The position numbers and the translations under genes are program-made. A DNA stretch of 64,000 nt from Leptospira interrogans serovar Manilae (GTDB taxonomy: Bacteria; Spirochaetota; Leptospiria; Leptospirales; Leptospiraceae): contig CAMCZP010000003.1 in assembly GCA_945887855.1 (NCBI GenBank), positions 1 through 64,000 on the forward strand, in the 5' to 3' direction. This document shows, in pieces, positions 20,651-31,038 of the stretch. The notes below the pieces were generated by a model. That model had not been told where the DNA came from. It did no database searches and saw nothing but the letters and a program-made list of their open reading frames with translations. Each line of letters begins with the position of its first letter. Position 1 is the stretch's first letter.

Positions 20651-21758
20651 AATTAATTTATTTATATTTATAATATTTTTAAATATATCATGTTCTGCTT
20701 TAGGAACAAATCCTTCTGGTGATCATCTGGAGAAAATAAAAAAATCGTCTCAGTACGACATAAATAAAGAAATGTTTGTAAATCGAAGAGCAAATCTCAC
20801 TCAAGAAATGAGAAATAACTTAAGCTACTGGAAATTGATAAATGCATACTTTTTTGGAAAAGAAGAGAGAGTTCCAACTCAAAAATTACCGGAATTAAAA
20901 CCTAATATATCAAAGTTTTTAAGCAATAAAGAAAGTGTATCATTTATTTGGTTTGGGCATTCAACATTTATCTTAAATTTTGGTGGTAAGATTTTACTCT
21001 TTGATCCTATCTTTTCAGGCTATGCATCTCCAGTTCGTAATTTTGTAAAACGATTCCAAGAACCTGTTTTAAAACTAGAAGAATTACCTGAAATAGATTA
21101 TATAGTCATATCCCATGATCATTATGATCATTTAGATATGGATACAATTGTGTATTTCAAATCTAAAAAAACTAAGTTTATCACTCCATTAGGTGTATCA
21201 TCTCATATCAAAGGTTGGGGAATAGAGGAAAATCGTCTTACTGAATTAGATTGGTGGCAATCTTTGGATATAGATGGTCTGCAATTTATTTGCACTCCAG
21301 CCCAACACTTTTCAGGTAGAACAGGATCAAATAGCAACAAAACACTCTGGTCTTCATGGATAGTAAAAAATAAAAAAAATTCTATATTTTTTAGTGGGGA
21401 CTCAGGGTATGACACTCACTTCAAAGCTATAGGAGATAAATATGGTCCATTTGATATAGCGTTTATTGAAAATGGACAATACAACAAAATGTGGAGGGAT
21501 GTGCATGTCTTACCCGAAGAAACTGCTCAGGCATTTCTAGATCTAAAAGGTAAAAATTTAGTGCCTGTTCACTGGGGAATGTTTGCTTTGTCATTGCATG
21601 ATTGGTTTGAGCCAATTGAAGAGTTAGAAAAACAGTCTAAGTTAAGAAATATAAATTTGATGACACCTAAAATTGGACAAATGATAGTTTTATCGGAAGA
21701 AAATATTTTTGAGAAATGGTGGAAAGCATTGATTCAAAAATATATAAATTCTAAGTAA
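20637..21758 (+). CDS. metallo-beta-lactamase-fold lipoprotein (NAPE-PLD/UlaG-like)
   Basis: 373 residues. Signal peptide with IFLNISC, hence a predicted lipoprotein. The MBL domain starts with SFIWFGHSTFILNFGGKILLFDP, the zinc motif is SHDHYDHLD, and further ligands are in TPAQHFSGR, FFSGDSGYD and VPVHWGMF. The WFGHST and DPIFSGYASP pattern is that of N-acylphosphatidylethanolamine phospholipase D and bacterial relatives, so a phospholipid or amide substrate in the envelope is plausible. Overlaps the aminotransferase by 14 bases. Confidence 0.82.
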   Translation: MKESKINLFIFIIFLNISCSALGTNPSGDHLEKIKKSSQYDINKEMFVNRRANLTQEMRNNLSYWKLINAYFFGKEERVPTQKLPELKPNISKFLSNKESVSFIWFGHSTFILNFGGKILLFDPIFSGYASPVRNFVKRFQEPVLKLEELPEIDYIVISHDHYDHLDMDTIVYFKSKKTKFITPLGVSSHIKGWGIEENRLTELDWWQSLDIDGLQFICTPAQHFSGRTGSNSNKTLWSSWIVKNKKNSIFFSGDSGYDTHFKAIGDKYGPFDIAFIENGQYNKMWRDVHVLPEETAQAFLDLKGKNLVPVHWGMFALSLHDWFEPIEELEKQSKLRNINLMTPKIGQMIVLSEENIFEKWWKALIQKYINSK

Positions 21759-21810
21759 AATGTCAATTCATCTTCCTTTCAATTTAAATAACCTTATGTG
21801 CATCTTTATC

Positions 21811-21887
21811 GGGGACGCCACTACCGATTTTCAAACTGCTAGAGTTTGTAAACTATGGTTTTTGGGTGTCCCCAACTAGGGAAGTTG
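21811..21887 (+). other. nested intergenic hairpins (candidate RNA element)
   Basis: Arms 21811-21819 (GGGGACGCC) and 21865-21873 (GGTGTCCCC) pair over nine bases with one G-U. Inside, CAAACT (21832-21837) pairs with AGTTTG (21843-21848). Directly after, CAACT (21873-21877) pairs with AGTTG (21883-21887). No U-tract follows, so it is not a standard terminator. It lies about 90 bases upstream of the LpxL-like gene and could be a leader element, a small RNA or a dispersed repeat. Confidence 0.45.
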
Positions 21888-21973
21888 CTTGAATTAAGGA
21901 AATGATTTTTCGTACTTCTAATTATATTTATGATCTTAAAGTTTATTAGTACTTTTCAAGGAGAGCTATTATT

Positions 21974-22882
21974 TTGAAAAATATCGGATATATAATTAGT
22001 TTTACAATTGCTTACTTATTCTATCTTCCATTTCGATTCTTACCTTATAGGTGGTGTCTCGGCTATGGAAGATTCCTTGTACTACTTCTCTATCCATTTG
22101 CTAAAAAGCACAAGAAGATAGCCTATGAAAATATATCTTATGCATTTCCTGAGTATACGGAAGAGCAGAAAAAAAACCTATTAAAAAAAAGTTTTCTTCA
22201 TTTAGGGAATCTTCTTGCCGGTTCACTTTGGGCACCTCGTCTTACAAAAGAATGGATGGATGAATATTTAGTCTATGATGAAAAATCCTTGAAATTAGAA
22301 AAAGAGACTATAGCTGAAGGAATTGGTGTAGTACTAGTTTCCGGTCACCTGGGTACCTGGGAAATCTTAGTCCAATTTATGGGAGTTCGGATGAAAGGTG
22401 GGGGAATCTATAAAAAAATTCGTAATCCATATGTTGACAAATGGCTTCGTAGACTTCGGGAGAACAATGGGATTAGCTTAGTAGCCATGGAAGACTCAGC
22501 AAGGGTTGTAAAAATGTTAAAATCGGGCTATTGGGTAGGATTTGGCTCTGATCAGAATGCGGGAAAAGCTGGTATATTTGTAGATTTTTTCCATCGGAAA
22601 GCATCTACTTTCCAGGGTCCCGCACTCATGGCGTATCTCACTGGAGCAAAATTATTTTTGTATTCCGTAATCTGTGGGGAAAAAGGAAAAGTCATCGTTC
22701 GTGTTACAGACCTAGGAAGTATCCAAAAAAAAGAGTTTGAGAGTAGGGATTTAGCCGTTCGGCATTATACCGAAAAATGGACAAAGGCTTTAGAAGAAGA
22801 TGTTCGTTTGTATCCAGAACAATATTTTTGGGTACATCGTAGATGGAGAACCAAACCTGGAGATTTTCCAGGCCAAGTTTAG
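21974..22882 (+). CDS. lipid A acyltransferase family (LpxL/HtrB-like)
   Basis: 302 residues with an N-terminal membrane segment. The catalytic HxxxxE-type motif appears as [12 protein letters not shown] near residue 118, and the later blocks GFGSDQNAG and [18 protein letters not shown] match the lauroyl/myristoyl acyltransferase family, which adds secondary acyl chains to lipid A on the inner membrane. The start is TTG 21974, supported by AAGGAG at 21958-21963. It ends one base before the convergent cNMP regulator gene. Confidence 0.85.
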   Translation: MKNIGYIISFTIAYLFYLPFRFLPYRWCLGYGRFLVLLLYPFAKKHKKIAYENISYAFPEYTEEQKKNLLKKSFLHLGNLLAGSLWAPRLTKEWMDEYLVYDEKSLKLEKETIAEGIGVVLVSGHLGTWEILVQFMGVRMKGGGIYKKIRNPYVDKWLRRLRENNGISLVAMEDSARVVKMLKSGYWVGFGSDQNAGKAGIFVDFFHRKASTFQGPALMAYLTGAKLFLYSVICGEKGKVIVRVTDLGSIQKKEFESRDLAVRHYTEKWTKALEEDVRLYPEQYFWVHRRWRTKPGDFPGQV

Positions 22883-22883
22883 T

Positions 22884-24089
22884 TTACATAAGTATTTTGA
22901 TTTCTTTTAATTTTTCTCGCAAAGTAGAGACCTGTCGTTCTAATACCGATGTGTCAGTGCAAACAAGAATTCCATCTTCCAGCTTTATAAACTTATACAT
23001 AGTTAGAAATTTATTTGATACTTTTTCTGGGTCATCACTGATTCCCAATTGTTTTAGGAGTTCAGGAAACGTTACATTAAAATCAAAGCCAATATTATTT
23101 CCTATTTTGGATTTACTTTTTTCAAGAATAATCATGAGCATATCTAATATTCGAGCATTCATATCTGGCAAATTGGAATTGAGGATTTTTCTATATGCAT
23201 TCCAAATCCTTTCAGAAAGAATTGTAATTATCCTAGTCATCAGTTGGGGTTGTTTTACAGTCATGATTTCAAAATTTTGTTTGTTGATTACAAGTAACTC
23301 TGTTTCTTCTATTGCAGTTGCAGATGCTGACCTTGGTTTGTTTTCAAGAAGTGCCATCTCTCCAAAAATATCACCAGGCTTCATAACATTCAATTGAACA
23401 TCATTGCCTTTGATAAACTTTGTAATACGAACCTTACCTCTCTGCAGGATATATAAATCATTTCCAGGTTCATTTTCACAAAATACAACTTGGCCATCCT
23501 GAAAAATCCGATTTGTTCCTGTGGACTCTTCCATAGTTTCGGACGCACCTAATGCTGAAAGTTTTTCTTTTGCAGAACTCGCCATCTCTCCATTGGGAAG
23601 ATTTTTTAGGTAACTCTGAAGCATATAGATGGCTACCTGTTTTTGATCAGCGTTTGTATAGTAATCAGCTAAGTTGAGCAGAATGTTTAAATTATCAGGT
23701 GAAGAAGAGGAAGTGGATGCTTTTATTCCTGTGTCCCGACTGTCAAACTGACGCAGACGTTTTGAAAAATATCTAATTATTTTTAAAGCCAAAGGAGAAT
23801 TTTTTTGAATCAATTCTCCAAATTTAGTAAAACTCACTCCAATCAATACTACGGGTGTTAGTGATACTGCAGTCTCAATTTGAGGGAGTTGGCTCATCGA
23901 GGCAACCACTCCAAAAAAATCACCGGGACCTATTATCTCGCTAGGTTTTTCACCTGCCACAGGAAAATCTTTTTTTAATTTTACTCTTCCTTCTTTGATT
24001 ATATAAAATTGTTGGGCTTTTTTTTCACCTTCTAAAATAATATATGAGTTTTGAGGATATGTTATTATCTTATATAGTATACTTTCCAT
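22884..24089 (-). CDS. regulator with two cyclic-nucleotide-binding domains
   Basis: 401 residues. The first cNMP-type beta-roll is about residues 5-115 (IIKEGRVKL ... GPGDFFGVVASM). A short TPR-like helical stretch follows (about 150-185). The second roll is about 195-310, with the clear family block GDIFGEMALLENKPRSASATA. A helical C-terminal part (about 320-401) may be a winged-helix-like or dimerisation segment. The second roll has PRSASA, near the Arg/Ser pattern of the phosphate-binding cassette. Whether cAMP, cGMP or nothing binds is unknown. Downstream of a CheY-like gene by 24 bases. Confidence 0.82.
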   Translation of the reverse strand: MESILYKIITYPQNSYIILEGEKKAQQFYIIKEGRVKLKKDFPVAGEKPSEIIGPGDFFGVVASMSQLPQIETAVSLTPVVLIGVSFTKFGELIQKNSPLALKIIRYFSKRLRQFDSRDTGIKASTSSSSPDNLNILLNLADYYTNADQKQVAIYMLQSYLKNLPNGEMASSAKEKLSALGASETMEESTGTNRIFQDGQVVFCENEPGNDLYILQRGKVRITKFIKGNDVQLNVMKPGDIFGEMALLENKPRSASATAIEETELLVINKQNFEIMTVKQPQLMTRIITILSERIWNAYRKILNSNLPDMNARILDMLMIILEKSKSKIGNNIGFDFNVTFPELLKQLGISDDPEKVSNKFLTMYKFIKLEDGILVCTDTSVLERQVSTLREKLKEIKILM

Positions 24090-24113
24090 TATTGTATCCC
24101 TTTTAATTTGAAC

Positions 24114-24485
24114 CTATTTTTTTGAAAGTATTTCTTCTACTAAATTGAGTAAAAATTTAGGAGAAAAAGGTTTTGTTACAAATCCCACAGCCCCTATAGC
24201 AAGAGCCTCTTCTTTGTCAGAATCCTGACCTTTTGCAGTTAAAAAAATTATCGGTATCTCTCTCAATTCCTCATGAGACTTTATCTTACGAGCAGCTTCA
24301 AAACCGGAGAGAACGGGCATCATAATATCCATTATAATAAGTGAGGGTTTGATCTCTAAAGCCTTTTGGTAAGCAATCTCGCCATTGAACGCCAGGGCAA
24401 TGGTATATCCTTTTTTTGAAAGTACGTCATTTAGTATTTTAGAGATTTGGGGTTGGTCATCCACAAGTAAGATTGTAGGTTTCAT
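24114..24485 (-). CDS. single-domain response regulator (CheY-like)
   Basis: 123 residues, only a receiver domain: acidic pair Asp9-Asp10 in LLVDDQPQ, phosphorylation Asp53 in LIIMDIMMP, Thr in FLTAKG and Lys in VTKPFSP. All the residues needed for phosphorylation are there, unlike the atypical receiver at 14927-15355. The first gene of a two-gene unit with the double cNMP regulator, so it may pass a phosphorelay signal to it. Divergent from the complex I operon. Confidence 0.87.
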   Translation of the reverse strand: MKPTILLVDDQPQISKILNDVLSKKGYTIALAFNGEIAYQKALEIKPSLIIMDIMMPVLSGFEAARKIKSHEELREIPIIFLTAKGQDSDKEEALAIGAVGFVTKPFSPKFLLNLVEEILSKK

Positions 24486-24564
24486 TATTACTTTCCGATA
24501 TTAGTAAACATTGATAATAAACCTTAGAAAATTTCAATATAAATACATTTCATATCTTTTTTTT

Positions 24565-24626
24565 ATTTAGTTGAATGTTATTTAGTTGACATACGGTTTT
24601 AAACTCAAAAACTCTGATTTTGGAGG
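24565..24626 (+). promoter_or_regulatory. control region of the nuo operon
   Basis: ATTTAGTTGA occurs twice in direct orientation (24565-24574 and 24580-24589, 15-base period). The second copy runs into a perfect -35 TTGACA (24586-24591). No good -10 is visible at 16-18 bases, which would fit a promoter that needs an activator. GGAGG (24622-24626) is the nuoA ribosome site. The activator-site reading is inference. Confidence 0.45.
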
Positions 24627-24634
24627 AAAATTGA

Positions 24635-25012
24635 ATGGGTATAGCACCGGAAGGATTGGGACCGATTTTAATTCAGCTTTTGTTGGCACTTGGATTTTCC
24701 ACAGTCATTCTCTCTGTGGCACTTCTCATAAGTCCACGTAAAAAAAGCAAACCCCACGATGCATTTGAGTGTGGTGTTCCCACATATGGGGATGCTAGGG
24801 GTATTTTCAATATTAAATTCTATTTAGTTGCAGTTATTTTTATCCTATTTGATATAGAAGCAGTTTTTTTGTATCCTTGGGCTGTATCTTTGGGAAAATT
24901 CAAAGAGGCTGGTTTGGGTACGTTTTTGCTTCTTGAAATGTTTTCGTTTATTGGAGTTTTAGTAGTAGGTTTGTACTATATTTGGAAAAAAGGAGCTTTG
25001 GAATGGGACTAA
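24635..25012 (+). CDS. nuoA: NADH-quinone oxidoreductase subunit A
   Basis: 125 residues, three membrane helices. Typical NuoA blocks: [20 protein letters not shown] in the first loop, then the helix [27 protein letters not shown] containing the conserved acidic DIE. Part of the membrane arm next to the quinone site of complex I. Strong GGAGG ribosome site. First gene of a 12-gene operon, and its stop overlaps nuoB. Confidence 0.95.
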   Translation: MGIAPEGLGPILIQLLLALGFSTVILSVALLISPRKKSKPHDAFECGVPTYGDARGIFNIKFYLVAVIFILFDIEAVFLYPWAVSLGKFKEAGLGTFLLLEMFSFIGVLVVGLYYIWKKGALEWD

Positions 25013-25563
25013 CAGATATTCTTCAAAAGCCAGGTCAGGCACTTGGTGACATGGTTCAGGTTACAAATCTTGATGCAGTGGTAAACTGGGGACAAAGCTA
25101 TTCTCTCTGGCCCTATCCTTTTGCAACAGCTTGTTGCGGGATTGAATTTATGGGAACTGCATGCTCGGACAATGATATAGCAAGGTTTGGAGCTGAAAGG
25201 CCTTCCTTTTCTCCACGCCAAGCGGATATGATTTTGGTATTAGGTACAATTACTTATAAAATGGCTCCTGTTTTACGTGATATCTACGACCAACTCTCTG
25301 AACCTAAGTATATCATAAGTGTGGGAGCATGCGCCTCTTCTGGAGGAATGTTTGATACCTATGGCGTGGTCCAAGGAATTGATAGATTCCTTCCTGTAGA
25401 TATTTATATCCCCGGCTGTCCTCCTAGACCAGAAGCAATCATGGATGCTCTTATAAAACTCCAAGAAAAGGTAAAAACCCAAGGATTAGAAGAAAGAAGA
25501 GCAGAAATCAAAAGAAAAATAGAAGAAATCAACGAGAGGAACAGGCCTCTGATCGTAAGATGA
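25003..25563 (+). CDS. nuoB: NADH-quinone oxidoreductase subunit B
   Basis: 186 residues. Carries cluster N2, the last Fe-S centre before quinone: tandem Cys in TACCGIEFM, Cys in [11 protein letters not shown], and Cys in [10 protein letters not shown]. Start chosen at ATG 25003 ([11 protein letters not shown]), preceded by AAAGGAG and overlapping the nuoA stop. An in-frame ATG at 24982 lies further inside nuoA and is less likely. A charged helical tail of about 25 residues ends the protein. Confidence 0.95.
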   Translation: MGLTDILQKPGQALGDMVQVTNLDAVVNWGQSYSLWPYPFATACCGIEFMGTACSDNDIARFGAERPSFSPRQADMILVLGTITYKMAPVLRDIYDQLSEPKYIISVGACASSGGMFDTYGVVQGIDRFLPVDIYIPGCPPRPEAIMDALIKLQEKVKTQGLEERRAEIKRKIEEINERNRPLIVR

Positions 25564-26069
25564 AAGAGAAAGTTGAAAGTTTCCTCCAATCAAAACTGTC
25601 GAATTATATTTTTAAAAATGAAACAGTTACTTCTAATATTCCCACTTATTTCATTAAATCTGAGGGAATCGTACCCGTAGTCAAAGCCCTTAAGGAAGAT
25701 CCTGACTTAAAGTTTGATTTCTTAAATGACCTAACCGCCATAGATTGGTTAGGTAAGAAAGATCCTAGATTTGAAATTTGTTATCTTCTCAAAAGTCCTA
25801 AAAACAAGCACTTTCGAATCATGCTAAAAGTTCCTGTGGAAGATGGGGAAGGCGTTCCCAGTATTCTTTCTATATTTAAAGGTGCAAACTGGCCTGAAAG
25901 AGAAGTTTATGATTTATTTGGAATCGAATTCATCAACCACCCCCGAATGGATAGGCTCATCCTACCCGACAATTTCCAGGGTCATCCCCTACGTAAGGAT
26001 TTTCCTCTCGAGGGCTTTGGCCAGGACTATCTCATTTCCAATCTTTTGCACATTCACCAGGAGGATTGA
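25560..26069 (+). CDS. nuoC: NADH-quinone oxidoreductase subunit C
   Basis: 169 residues, at the short end for a separate 30-kDa subunit but with the full family core: [22 protein letters not shown], and the signature [26 protein letters not shown] block followed by [16 protein letters not shown] overlap with nuoB. Not fused to NuoD as in enterobacteria. Confidence 0.93.
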   Translation: MKEKVESFLQSKLSNYIFKNETVTSNIPTYFIKSEGIVPVVKALKEDPDLKFDFLNDLTAIDWLGKKDPRFEICYLLKSPKNKHFRIMLKVPVEDGEGVPSILSIFKGANWPEREVYDLFGIEFINHPRMDRLILPDNFQGHPLRKDFPLEGFGQDYLISNLLHIHQED

Positions 26070-26072
26070 CCA

Positions 26073-27293
26073 TTGGCTATCTACGATAAAACAGAAACTC
26101 GATTTCGAGGTAAATTTGAAAATCTTCCCGAAGGCCATATTCTGGTAAACTTGGGTCCTTCCCATCCCGCTACACATGGGATCTTACAGAATATCATCCA
26201 ATTGGATGGAGAAAGAATAGTAGATGCAGAAGCAATCATTGGCTACGTACACAGATGCTTTGAAAAATTGGGAGAACGCTACGATTATAACCAATTTCTA
26301 GTATGTACAGATAGAATGAACTATGTATCTACCCCCCTCAACAATATAGGATGGATCTTAACAGTTGAGCACCTTATGCAAATTGAGATCCCCGAGAGAG
26401 TGACCTATGTTCGAATGATCATTTCAGAACTCTCTAGAATCATGGATCACATCATCTGTCAAGGTATTTTAGGCGTGGATCTAGGTGCTTTTTCGGGGAT
26501 GCTACACATGTTCCATCATCGTGAAAATATCTATACAATCATTGAAAAACTGACAGGGGCAAGGCTAACCACAACTTTTTGTAGGGTGGGTGGTTTGGAG
26601 AGAGATATCTATCCCGAGTTCTCCCAAGAAGTAAACCAGGTCATCAAAGGTCTCCGACCTGCAATGGATGAATTCAAAGACCTTTTATTGCGAAATAAAA
26701 TTTTCAACGAGAGAACTGCTGGAATTGGTGGAATTTCTGCGGAAGAGGCAATAGCATATGGCTACTCCGGACCTAACCTAAGAGCCACTGGTGTTGATCA
26801 CGATGTTAGAAAAGATACTCCTTACATGCTTTACGACAAAGTTGATTTTGATATTCCAATTGGAGAGGATGGTTCCGTTCTGCATAGAGCACTCGTTCGA
26901 ATGGAAGAGATGTACCAGTCCATTCGTATCATAGAGCAATTGGTAGATAACATTCCTACTGGAAGATACCATGCAGACCTTCCTCACTCCTTTTTACCCG
27001 ACAAACAAAAAGTATACACAAGCATGGAAGAACTCATCTACCACTTCAAAATCATTATGCACGGTGTAAAAGTTCCTCCCGGTGAATACTATTTTGCCAC
27101 CGAAGCAGCCAATGGAGAATTGGGTTTTTACATTGTATCTGAAGGCGAAAAATCTCCATGGAGAGTACATGTCAGAAGACCATGTTTCTGGTTTTACCAA
27201 TCATTTACAGATCTAGTAAAAGGTGGATTGCTTGCAGATTCTGTGGCAACCATGAGTTCATTAAATGTGATAGCAGGGGAGCTTGACTGTTAA
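26073..27293 (+). CDS. nuoD: NADH-quinone oxidoreductase subunit D
   Basis: 406 residues, the 49-kDa subunit that with NuoB forms the quinone site. HPATHG near residue 30 and [11 protein letters not shown] are hallmark blocks. The C-terminus ends in LDC, close to the canonical LGELDR-type ending. The start is TTG 26073, with AGGAGG eight bases upstream inside the nuoC end. No ATG is available before the conserved N-terminal region. Confidence 0.94.
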   Translation: MAIYDKTETRFRGKFENLPEGHILVNLGPSHPATHGILQNIIQLDGERIVDAEAIIGYVHRCFEKLGERYDYNQFLVCTDRMNYVSTPLNNIGWILTVEHLMQIEIPERVTYVRMIISELSRIMDHIICQGILGVDLGAFSGMLHMFHHRENIYTIIEKLTGARLTTTFCRVGGLERDIYPEFSQEVNQVIKGLRPAMDEFKDLLLRNKIFNERTAGIGGISAEEAIAYGYSGPNLRATGVDHDVRKDTPYMLYDKVDFDIPIGEDGSVLHRALVRMEEMYQSIRIIEQLVDNIPTGRYHADLPHSFLPDKQKVYTSMEELIYHFKIIMHGVKVPPGEYYFATEAANGELGFYIVSEGEKSPWRVHVRRPCFWFYQSFTDLVKGGLLADSVATMSSLNVIAGELDC

Positions 27294-27772
27294 TGAGTTA
27301 TAAATTTTCTGAAATCTCCGAAAAACGTTTTCAAAAACTCCAAACCATGTTTCCTGATAAACGTTCCTTGATTCTGCCCTGTTTGTACCTTGCCCAACGA
27401 GATACAGGGGTTGTAGACACAGCCAGTATGGAATACATTGCATCTAGAATTGGATCTCCCATTGAACTTTCACATGTATATGGTGTAGCCACTTTTTATA
27501 CAATGTACAACAAAAAGGCAGTAGGAAAGTTTCATGTCCAAATATGTGAAAATATTTCATGTTATATTATGGGAAATGATCAAATCACAAACCATCTCTG
27601 TAAAAAATTTGGAATCCAAAAAGGGGAAACCACTAAGGATAAGAAATTTACTGTCACAGGGGTTCAGTGTTTGGGAGCATGTGGGTATGCCCCAATGATG
27701 CAGATCAATGAAAAGTACTACGAGAATTTAACACTTGAAGAAGTAGATAAAATAATAAACTCATTGGAGTAA
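27293..27772 (+). CDS. nuoE: NADH-quinone oxidoreductase subunit E
   Basis: 159 residues, thioredoxin-like [2Fe-2S] subunit (cluster N1a). The ligands CENISC (C-x4-C) near residue 87 and CLGACG (C-x3-C) near residue 123 are intact. TAATG junction with nuoD. With NuoF it forms the NADH-oxidising module, which makes the absence of nuoG in the operon notable. Confidence 0.93.
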   Translation: MSYKFSEISEKRFQKLQTMFPDKRSLILPCLYLAQRDTGVVDTASMEYIASRIGSPIELSHVYGVATFYTMYNKKAVGKFHVQICENISCYIMGNDQITNHLCKKFGIQKGETTKDKKFTVTGVQCLGACGYAPMMQINEKYYENLTLEEVDKIINSLE

Positions 27773-27776
27773 AACT

Positions 27777-29051
27777 ATGCCAGAAACAAAAGTTCTTACA
27801 AAGCATCGCGGTGAGAAAGATGCTCATACAATCGCACATTACAAATCTACAGGTGGGTATGAAGCAGCTAAAAAAGCCCTCACTTCCATGACCTCCGACC
27901 AGCTCATAGATGAAATTAAGAAATCGGGATTGAGAGGAAGGGGTGGAGCAGGGTTTCCAACTGGAATGAAATGGAGTTTTATAGATAAGAAAAACCCCAA
28001 ACCAAAATACTTAGTCTGCAATGCAGATGAAGGGGAACCAGGAACTTTTAAAGATCGTATTTTATTAGAAGAACTTCCTCACCAAATGGTTGAGGGAATG
28101 ATCATTGCCGCAAAAGCAATAGACTCACACCAAGCTTACATTTACATACGAGGTGAATACACCGAATCAATCAACCGCGTACAAGCTGCTGTGGATGAAG
28201 CCTATGCAGCAGGTCTTTTGGGGAAAAATATCTTGGGTTCAGGATATGACCTTGAAATGGCTTTGTACGAAGGAGCTGGTGCGTATATTTGTGGAGAAGA
28301 AACAGCACTTATCAATTCATTAGAAGGGAGAAGGGGTCATCCTAGATTAAAACCTCCTTTTCCAGCTGTGGAAGGTCTTTATGGATGTCCAACAGTTGTA
28401 AACAACGTTGAAACATTTTCCGCTGTTACACATATCATCCAAAATGGTTCTGAGTGGTATTCTAAAATGGGTACTCCTAAATCTACAGGAACCAGATTAT
28501 TTAGTGTGAGCGGCCCTGTAAAGAAACCGGGAGTCTACGAAATTACTTTGGGAATGCCATTGATGACACTTATCAACGAGATTTGTGGTGGTATGAAAGA
28601 TGGCAAAAAGCTCAGAGGAATTATCCCCGGAGGTTCATCCGTACCTATCCTCACTTCGAAAGAGTGTGAAACTGCAAATATGGACTTTGAATCTATGGCT
28701 GATCACAAAACCATGTTGGGAAGTGGAGCAGTTATTGTTTTGGCGGAAGATACAGATATTGTAGAAACTACTTTTCGTTTAGCTGAATTCTATGCACATG
28801 AATCATGTGGTCAATGCACTCCCTGTAGAGAGGGCACACATTGGGTCGCAGGACTCTTGCATAAAATCAAAGATGGTCATGGAACTAAAAAAGATTTAGA
28901 TCTAATCTTATCCCTTTCTTTGAATATGGAAGGTGGCACTACAATTTGTCCACTTGCGGATGCATGCGTGGGAGCTGTTCGTCCCACAATACTAAAGTAC
29001 CGCGATGAATTTGAATCAAGACTAATCAAAGAAAATAAACACGTAGCATAA
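27777..29051 (+). CDS. nuoF: NADH-quinone oxidoreductase subunit F
   Basis: 424 residues. FMN and NADH site: [16 protein letters not shown] near residue 50 and [19 protein letters not shown] near residue 165. Cluster N3 ligands: [12 protein letters not shown] near residue 345 and [13 protein letters not shown]. Complete by length and motifs. It is followed after 8 bases by nuoH, with no room for nuoG or nuoI. Confidence 0.95.
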   Translation: MPETKVLTKHRGEKDAHTIAHYKSTGGYEAAKKALTSMTSDQLIDEIKKSGLRGRGGAGFPTGMKWSFIDKKNPKPKYLVCNADEGEPGTFKDRILLEELPHQMVEGMIIAAKAIDSHQAYIYIRGEYTESINRVQAAVDEAYAAGLLGKNILGSGYDLEMALYEGAGAYICGEETALINSLEGRRGHPRLKPPFPAVEGLYGCPTVVNNVETFSAVTHIIQNGSEWYSKMGTPKSTGTRLFSVSGPVKKPGVYEITLGMPLMTLINEICGGMKDGKKLRGIIPGGSSVPILTSKECETANMDFESMADHKTMLGSGAVIVLAEDTDIVETTFRLAEFYAHESCGQCTPCREGTHWVAGLLHKIKDGHGTKKDLDLILSLSLNMEGGTTICPLADACVGAVRPTILKYRDEFESRLIKENKHVA

Positions 29052-29059
29052 GGGAACTC

Positions 29060-30118
29060 ATGGATTGGAATTTAATTTTAGTTTGGGCTTTGAAAAGTGG
29101 GTTATTATTTTTCATTATCATCACAGCCTGCGCCTATTACACTCTGGCAGAGAGAGTTGTTGCAGCTTTTATTCAAGATAGAAGAGGGCCAAATAGAGCA
29201 GGTCCATTTGGATTGTTCCAGCCTCTTGCAGATGGAATAAAATTTCTTACAAAAGAAGAGGTTTTTCCTACACAGGTGAATAAAGCCATGTATCTCATTG
29301 CGCCTGCAATTTCTGTGAGTTGTGCCATTATGTCTTGGTCTATTATTCCCTTTGGGGGAACTATCCCACTCCACAATTCCATTGCGGAGCTAGTTGGTTT
29401 CAAAGAGTTAAACCTCCAAGTTGCAAACCCTGATACTGGAATTCTATTTCTTTTGGCTATCTCTTCACTCTCCGTATATGGGATTATCTTAGCAGGTTGG
29501 AGTTCTAACAATAAGTACTCTCTCATGGGAGCAATCAGGTCTACTGCTCAAATGATCAGCTATGAATTGCCTCTAGGTCTATCTCTTACAGCAGTGATTT
29601 TAATGGCAGGTTCTTTGAAGCTCTCTGAAATCAATGATGCACAAAAGGGAATTTGGTTTGTGTTCACTCTCCCCGGGTTTATGGCATTTCTAATATTTAC
29701 TGTTGCCATGTTTGCAGAAACTAACAGACTTCCCTTTGACCTTGCGGAGGCGGAATCTGAACTAGTTGTGGGATTTCACACGGAATATGGAGCATTTAAG
29801 TTTGCTCTTTTCTTTATTGCTGAATATATGAATATGATAACAATGAGCTGTGTAGTTACCCTTCTATTTTTTGGTGGATACAATGTTCCCTTTGGAATCC
29901 TGGAGGGGAGTAGTTACAATGCCTTAGCGGGTATTCTCTTTTTCTTGCTCAAAGTAGTATTCTTTGCTTTTTCCTTTATGTGGGTTCGTTGGACACTTCC
30001 TAGATTTCGCTATGATACATTGATGAATATAGGTTGGAAAAAGCTAATCCCATGGGCATTGATTAATATTGTCATAGCTGCTATGTATGTAGTTTATTGG
30101 AAAGGATCGGTAGGGTAA
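29060..30118 (+). CDS. nuoH: NADH-quinone oxidoreductase subunit H
   Basis: 352 residues, eight to nine membrane helices. Signature [24 protein letters not shown] block near residue 30 and the E-rich loop [17 protein letters not shown] near residue 220 that lines the quinone channel. Ends in a TAATG junction with nuoJ. Confidence 0.95.
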   Translation: MDWNLILVWALKSGLLFFIIITACAYYTLAERVVAAFIQDRRGPNRAGPFGLFQPLADGIKFLTKEEVFPTQVNKAMYLIAPAISVSCAIMSWSIIPFGGTIPLHNSIAELVGFKELNLQVANPDTGILFLLAISSLSVYGIILAGWSSNNKYSLMGAIRSTAQMISYELPLGLSLTAVILMAGSLKLSEINDAQKGIWFVFTLPGFMAFLIFTVAMFAETNRLPFDLAEAESELVVGFHTEYGAFKFALFFIAEYMNMITMSCVVTLLFFGGYNVPFGILEGSSYNALAGILFFLLKVVFFAFSFMWVRWTLPRFRYDTLMNIGWKKLIPWALINIVIAAMYVVYWKGSVG

Positions 30119-30690
30119 TGCCAGAAGAACTTCAACCACAATCAATTTTATTTCTTATCTTATCTGGAGTTTGCATTGGTTCATCTCTAGCAGTTGTCCT
30201 TCATAAAAATCCGGTGATCTCTGCAGTTTCTCTCGTACTTTCTTTTTTCGCCCTAGCAGGGATTTATGCCGTTATGAATGCAATCTTCATTGCAACCATG
30301 CAGGTTATTGTCTACACCGGTGCTATCATGGTTCTGGTGATATTCGTCATCATGCTCCTCTCATTACGGGAGGAAACGAATCTAGAAATTTGGCGGAATC
30401 CAATTAAGCAAATTGCAATTGTATTCGTAGTATGTATCTTTGGTGGACTATTAGTAGCAGCAATGAATTTTAATCCGGAAATAGGGAACGGGGATCCAAT
30501 GGAATCTTATAAATTTCTTATTCAAAACGGACAAAATTCTGGTGTAGAGGTAAAGGGTAACACTGCAAGCGTAGGAGCATCCACCTTTCTAAATTATCTA
30601 CTTCCATTTGAACTGGTCTCAATCCTACTCACAGTAGCGGTGATTGGTGCAGTAGTCATCGCAAAACGCGATAAATTGAATCAATCCTAA
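30118..30690 (+). CDS. nuoJ: NADH-quinone oxidoreductase subunit J
   Basis: 190 residues, five membrane helices. The conserved helix with the pi-bulge reads [20 protein letters not shown]. Start at ATG 30118 overlapping the nuoH stop. An in-frame upstream start at 30097 lies inside nuoH and is not preferred. nuoI, usually between H and J, is missing here. Confidence 0.92.
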   Translation: MPEELQPQSILFLILSGVCIGSSLAVVLHKNPVISAVSLVLSFFALAGIYAVMNAIFIATMQVIVYTGAIMVLVIFVIMLLSLREETNLEIWRNPIKQIAIVFVVCIFGGLLVAAMNFNPEIGNGDPMESYKFLIQNGQNSGVEVKGNTASVGASTFLNYLLPFELVSILLTVAVIGAVVIAKRDKLNQS

Positions 30691-30710
30691 TAAAAAGAGA
30701 GGGAATAAAC

Positions 30711-31031
30711 TTGAATACACTTATATCAGGCGTTCCATTGACGTACTACTTAAGCTTAGCCGCTGGTATGTTTGCAATTGGTGTCTTAGGCGTCTTATTG
30801 CGAAGAAATGCCGTTGTTATTTTTATGTCTGTAGAGTTGATGTTAAATGCTGTCAATCTAGTCTTTATTGCATTTTCTAAATCAATGGGTATCATTGGTG
30901 GAGAAGTAATCGTATTTTTTGTAATGGCAATAGCAGCTGCGGAAGCCGCTGTGGGACTTGCTATTTTAGTAGCAATCCATCGGCATAAAAAAACAGTTTT
31001 TGTCGATGAAATCAACCTTCTGAAGTGGTAA
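30711..31031 (+). CDS. nuoK: NADH-quinone oxidoreductase subunit K
   Basis: 106 residues, three helices, an MnhC-like proton-path subunit. Conserved acidic residues are present in [12 protein letters not shown] and in [15 protein letters not shown]. The start is TTG 30711 with AGAGGG about 8 bases upstream. No ATG precedes the first helix. Confidence 0.92.
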   Translation: MNTLISGVPLTYYLSLAAGMFAIGVLGVLLRRNAVVIFMSVELMLNAVNLVFIAFSKSMGIIGGEVIVFFVMAIAAAEAAVGLAILVAIHRHKKTVFVDEINLLKW

Positions 31032-31038
31032 TGGTACT

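Noticed and set aside
22843..23397. Open frame of 184 codons antisense to the double cNMP regulator
   Set aside because: It starts inside the acyltransferase gene, has the Ser/Ile-rich composition typical of antisense frames, and the minus-strand gene is clearly real.
25560..26069. Truncated nuoC
   Set aside because: The length is short, but the [11 protein letters not shown] and RKDFPL blocks are in place and nuoD starts normally after it.
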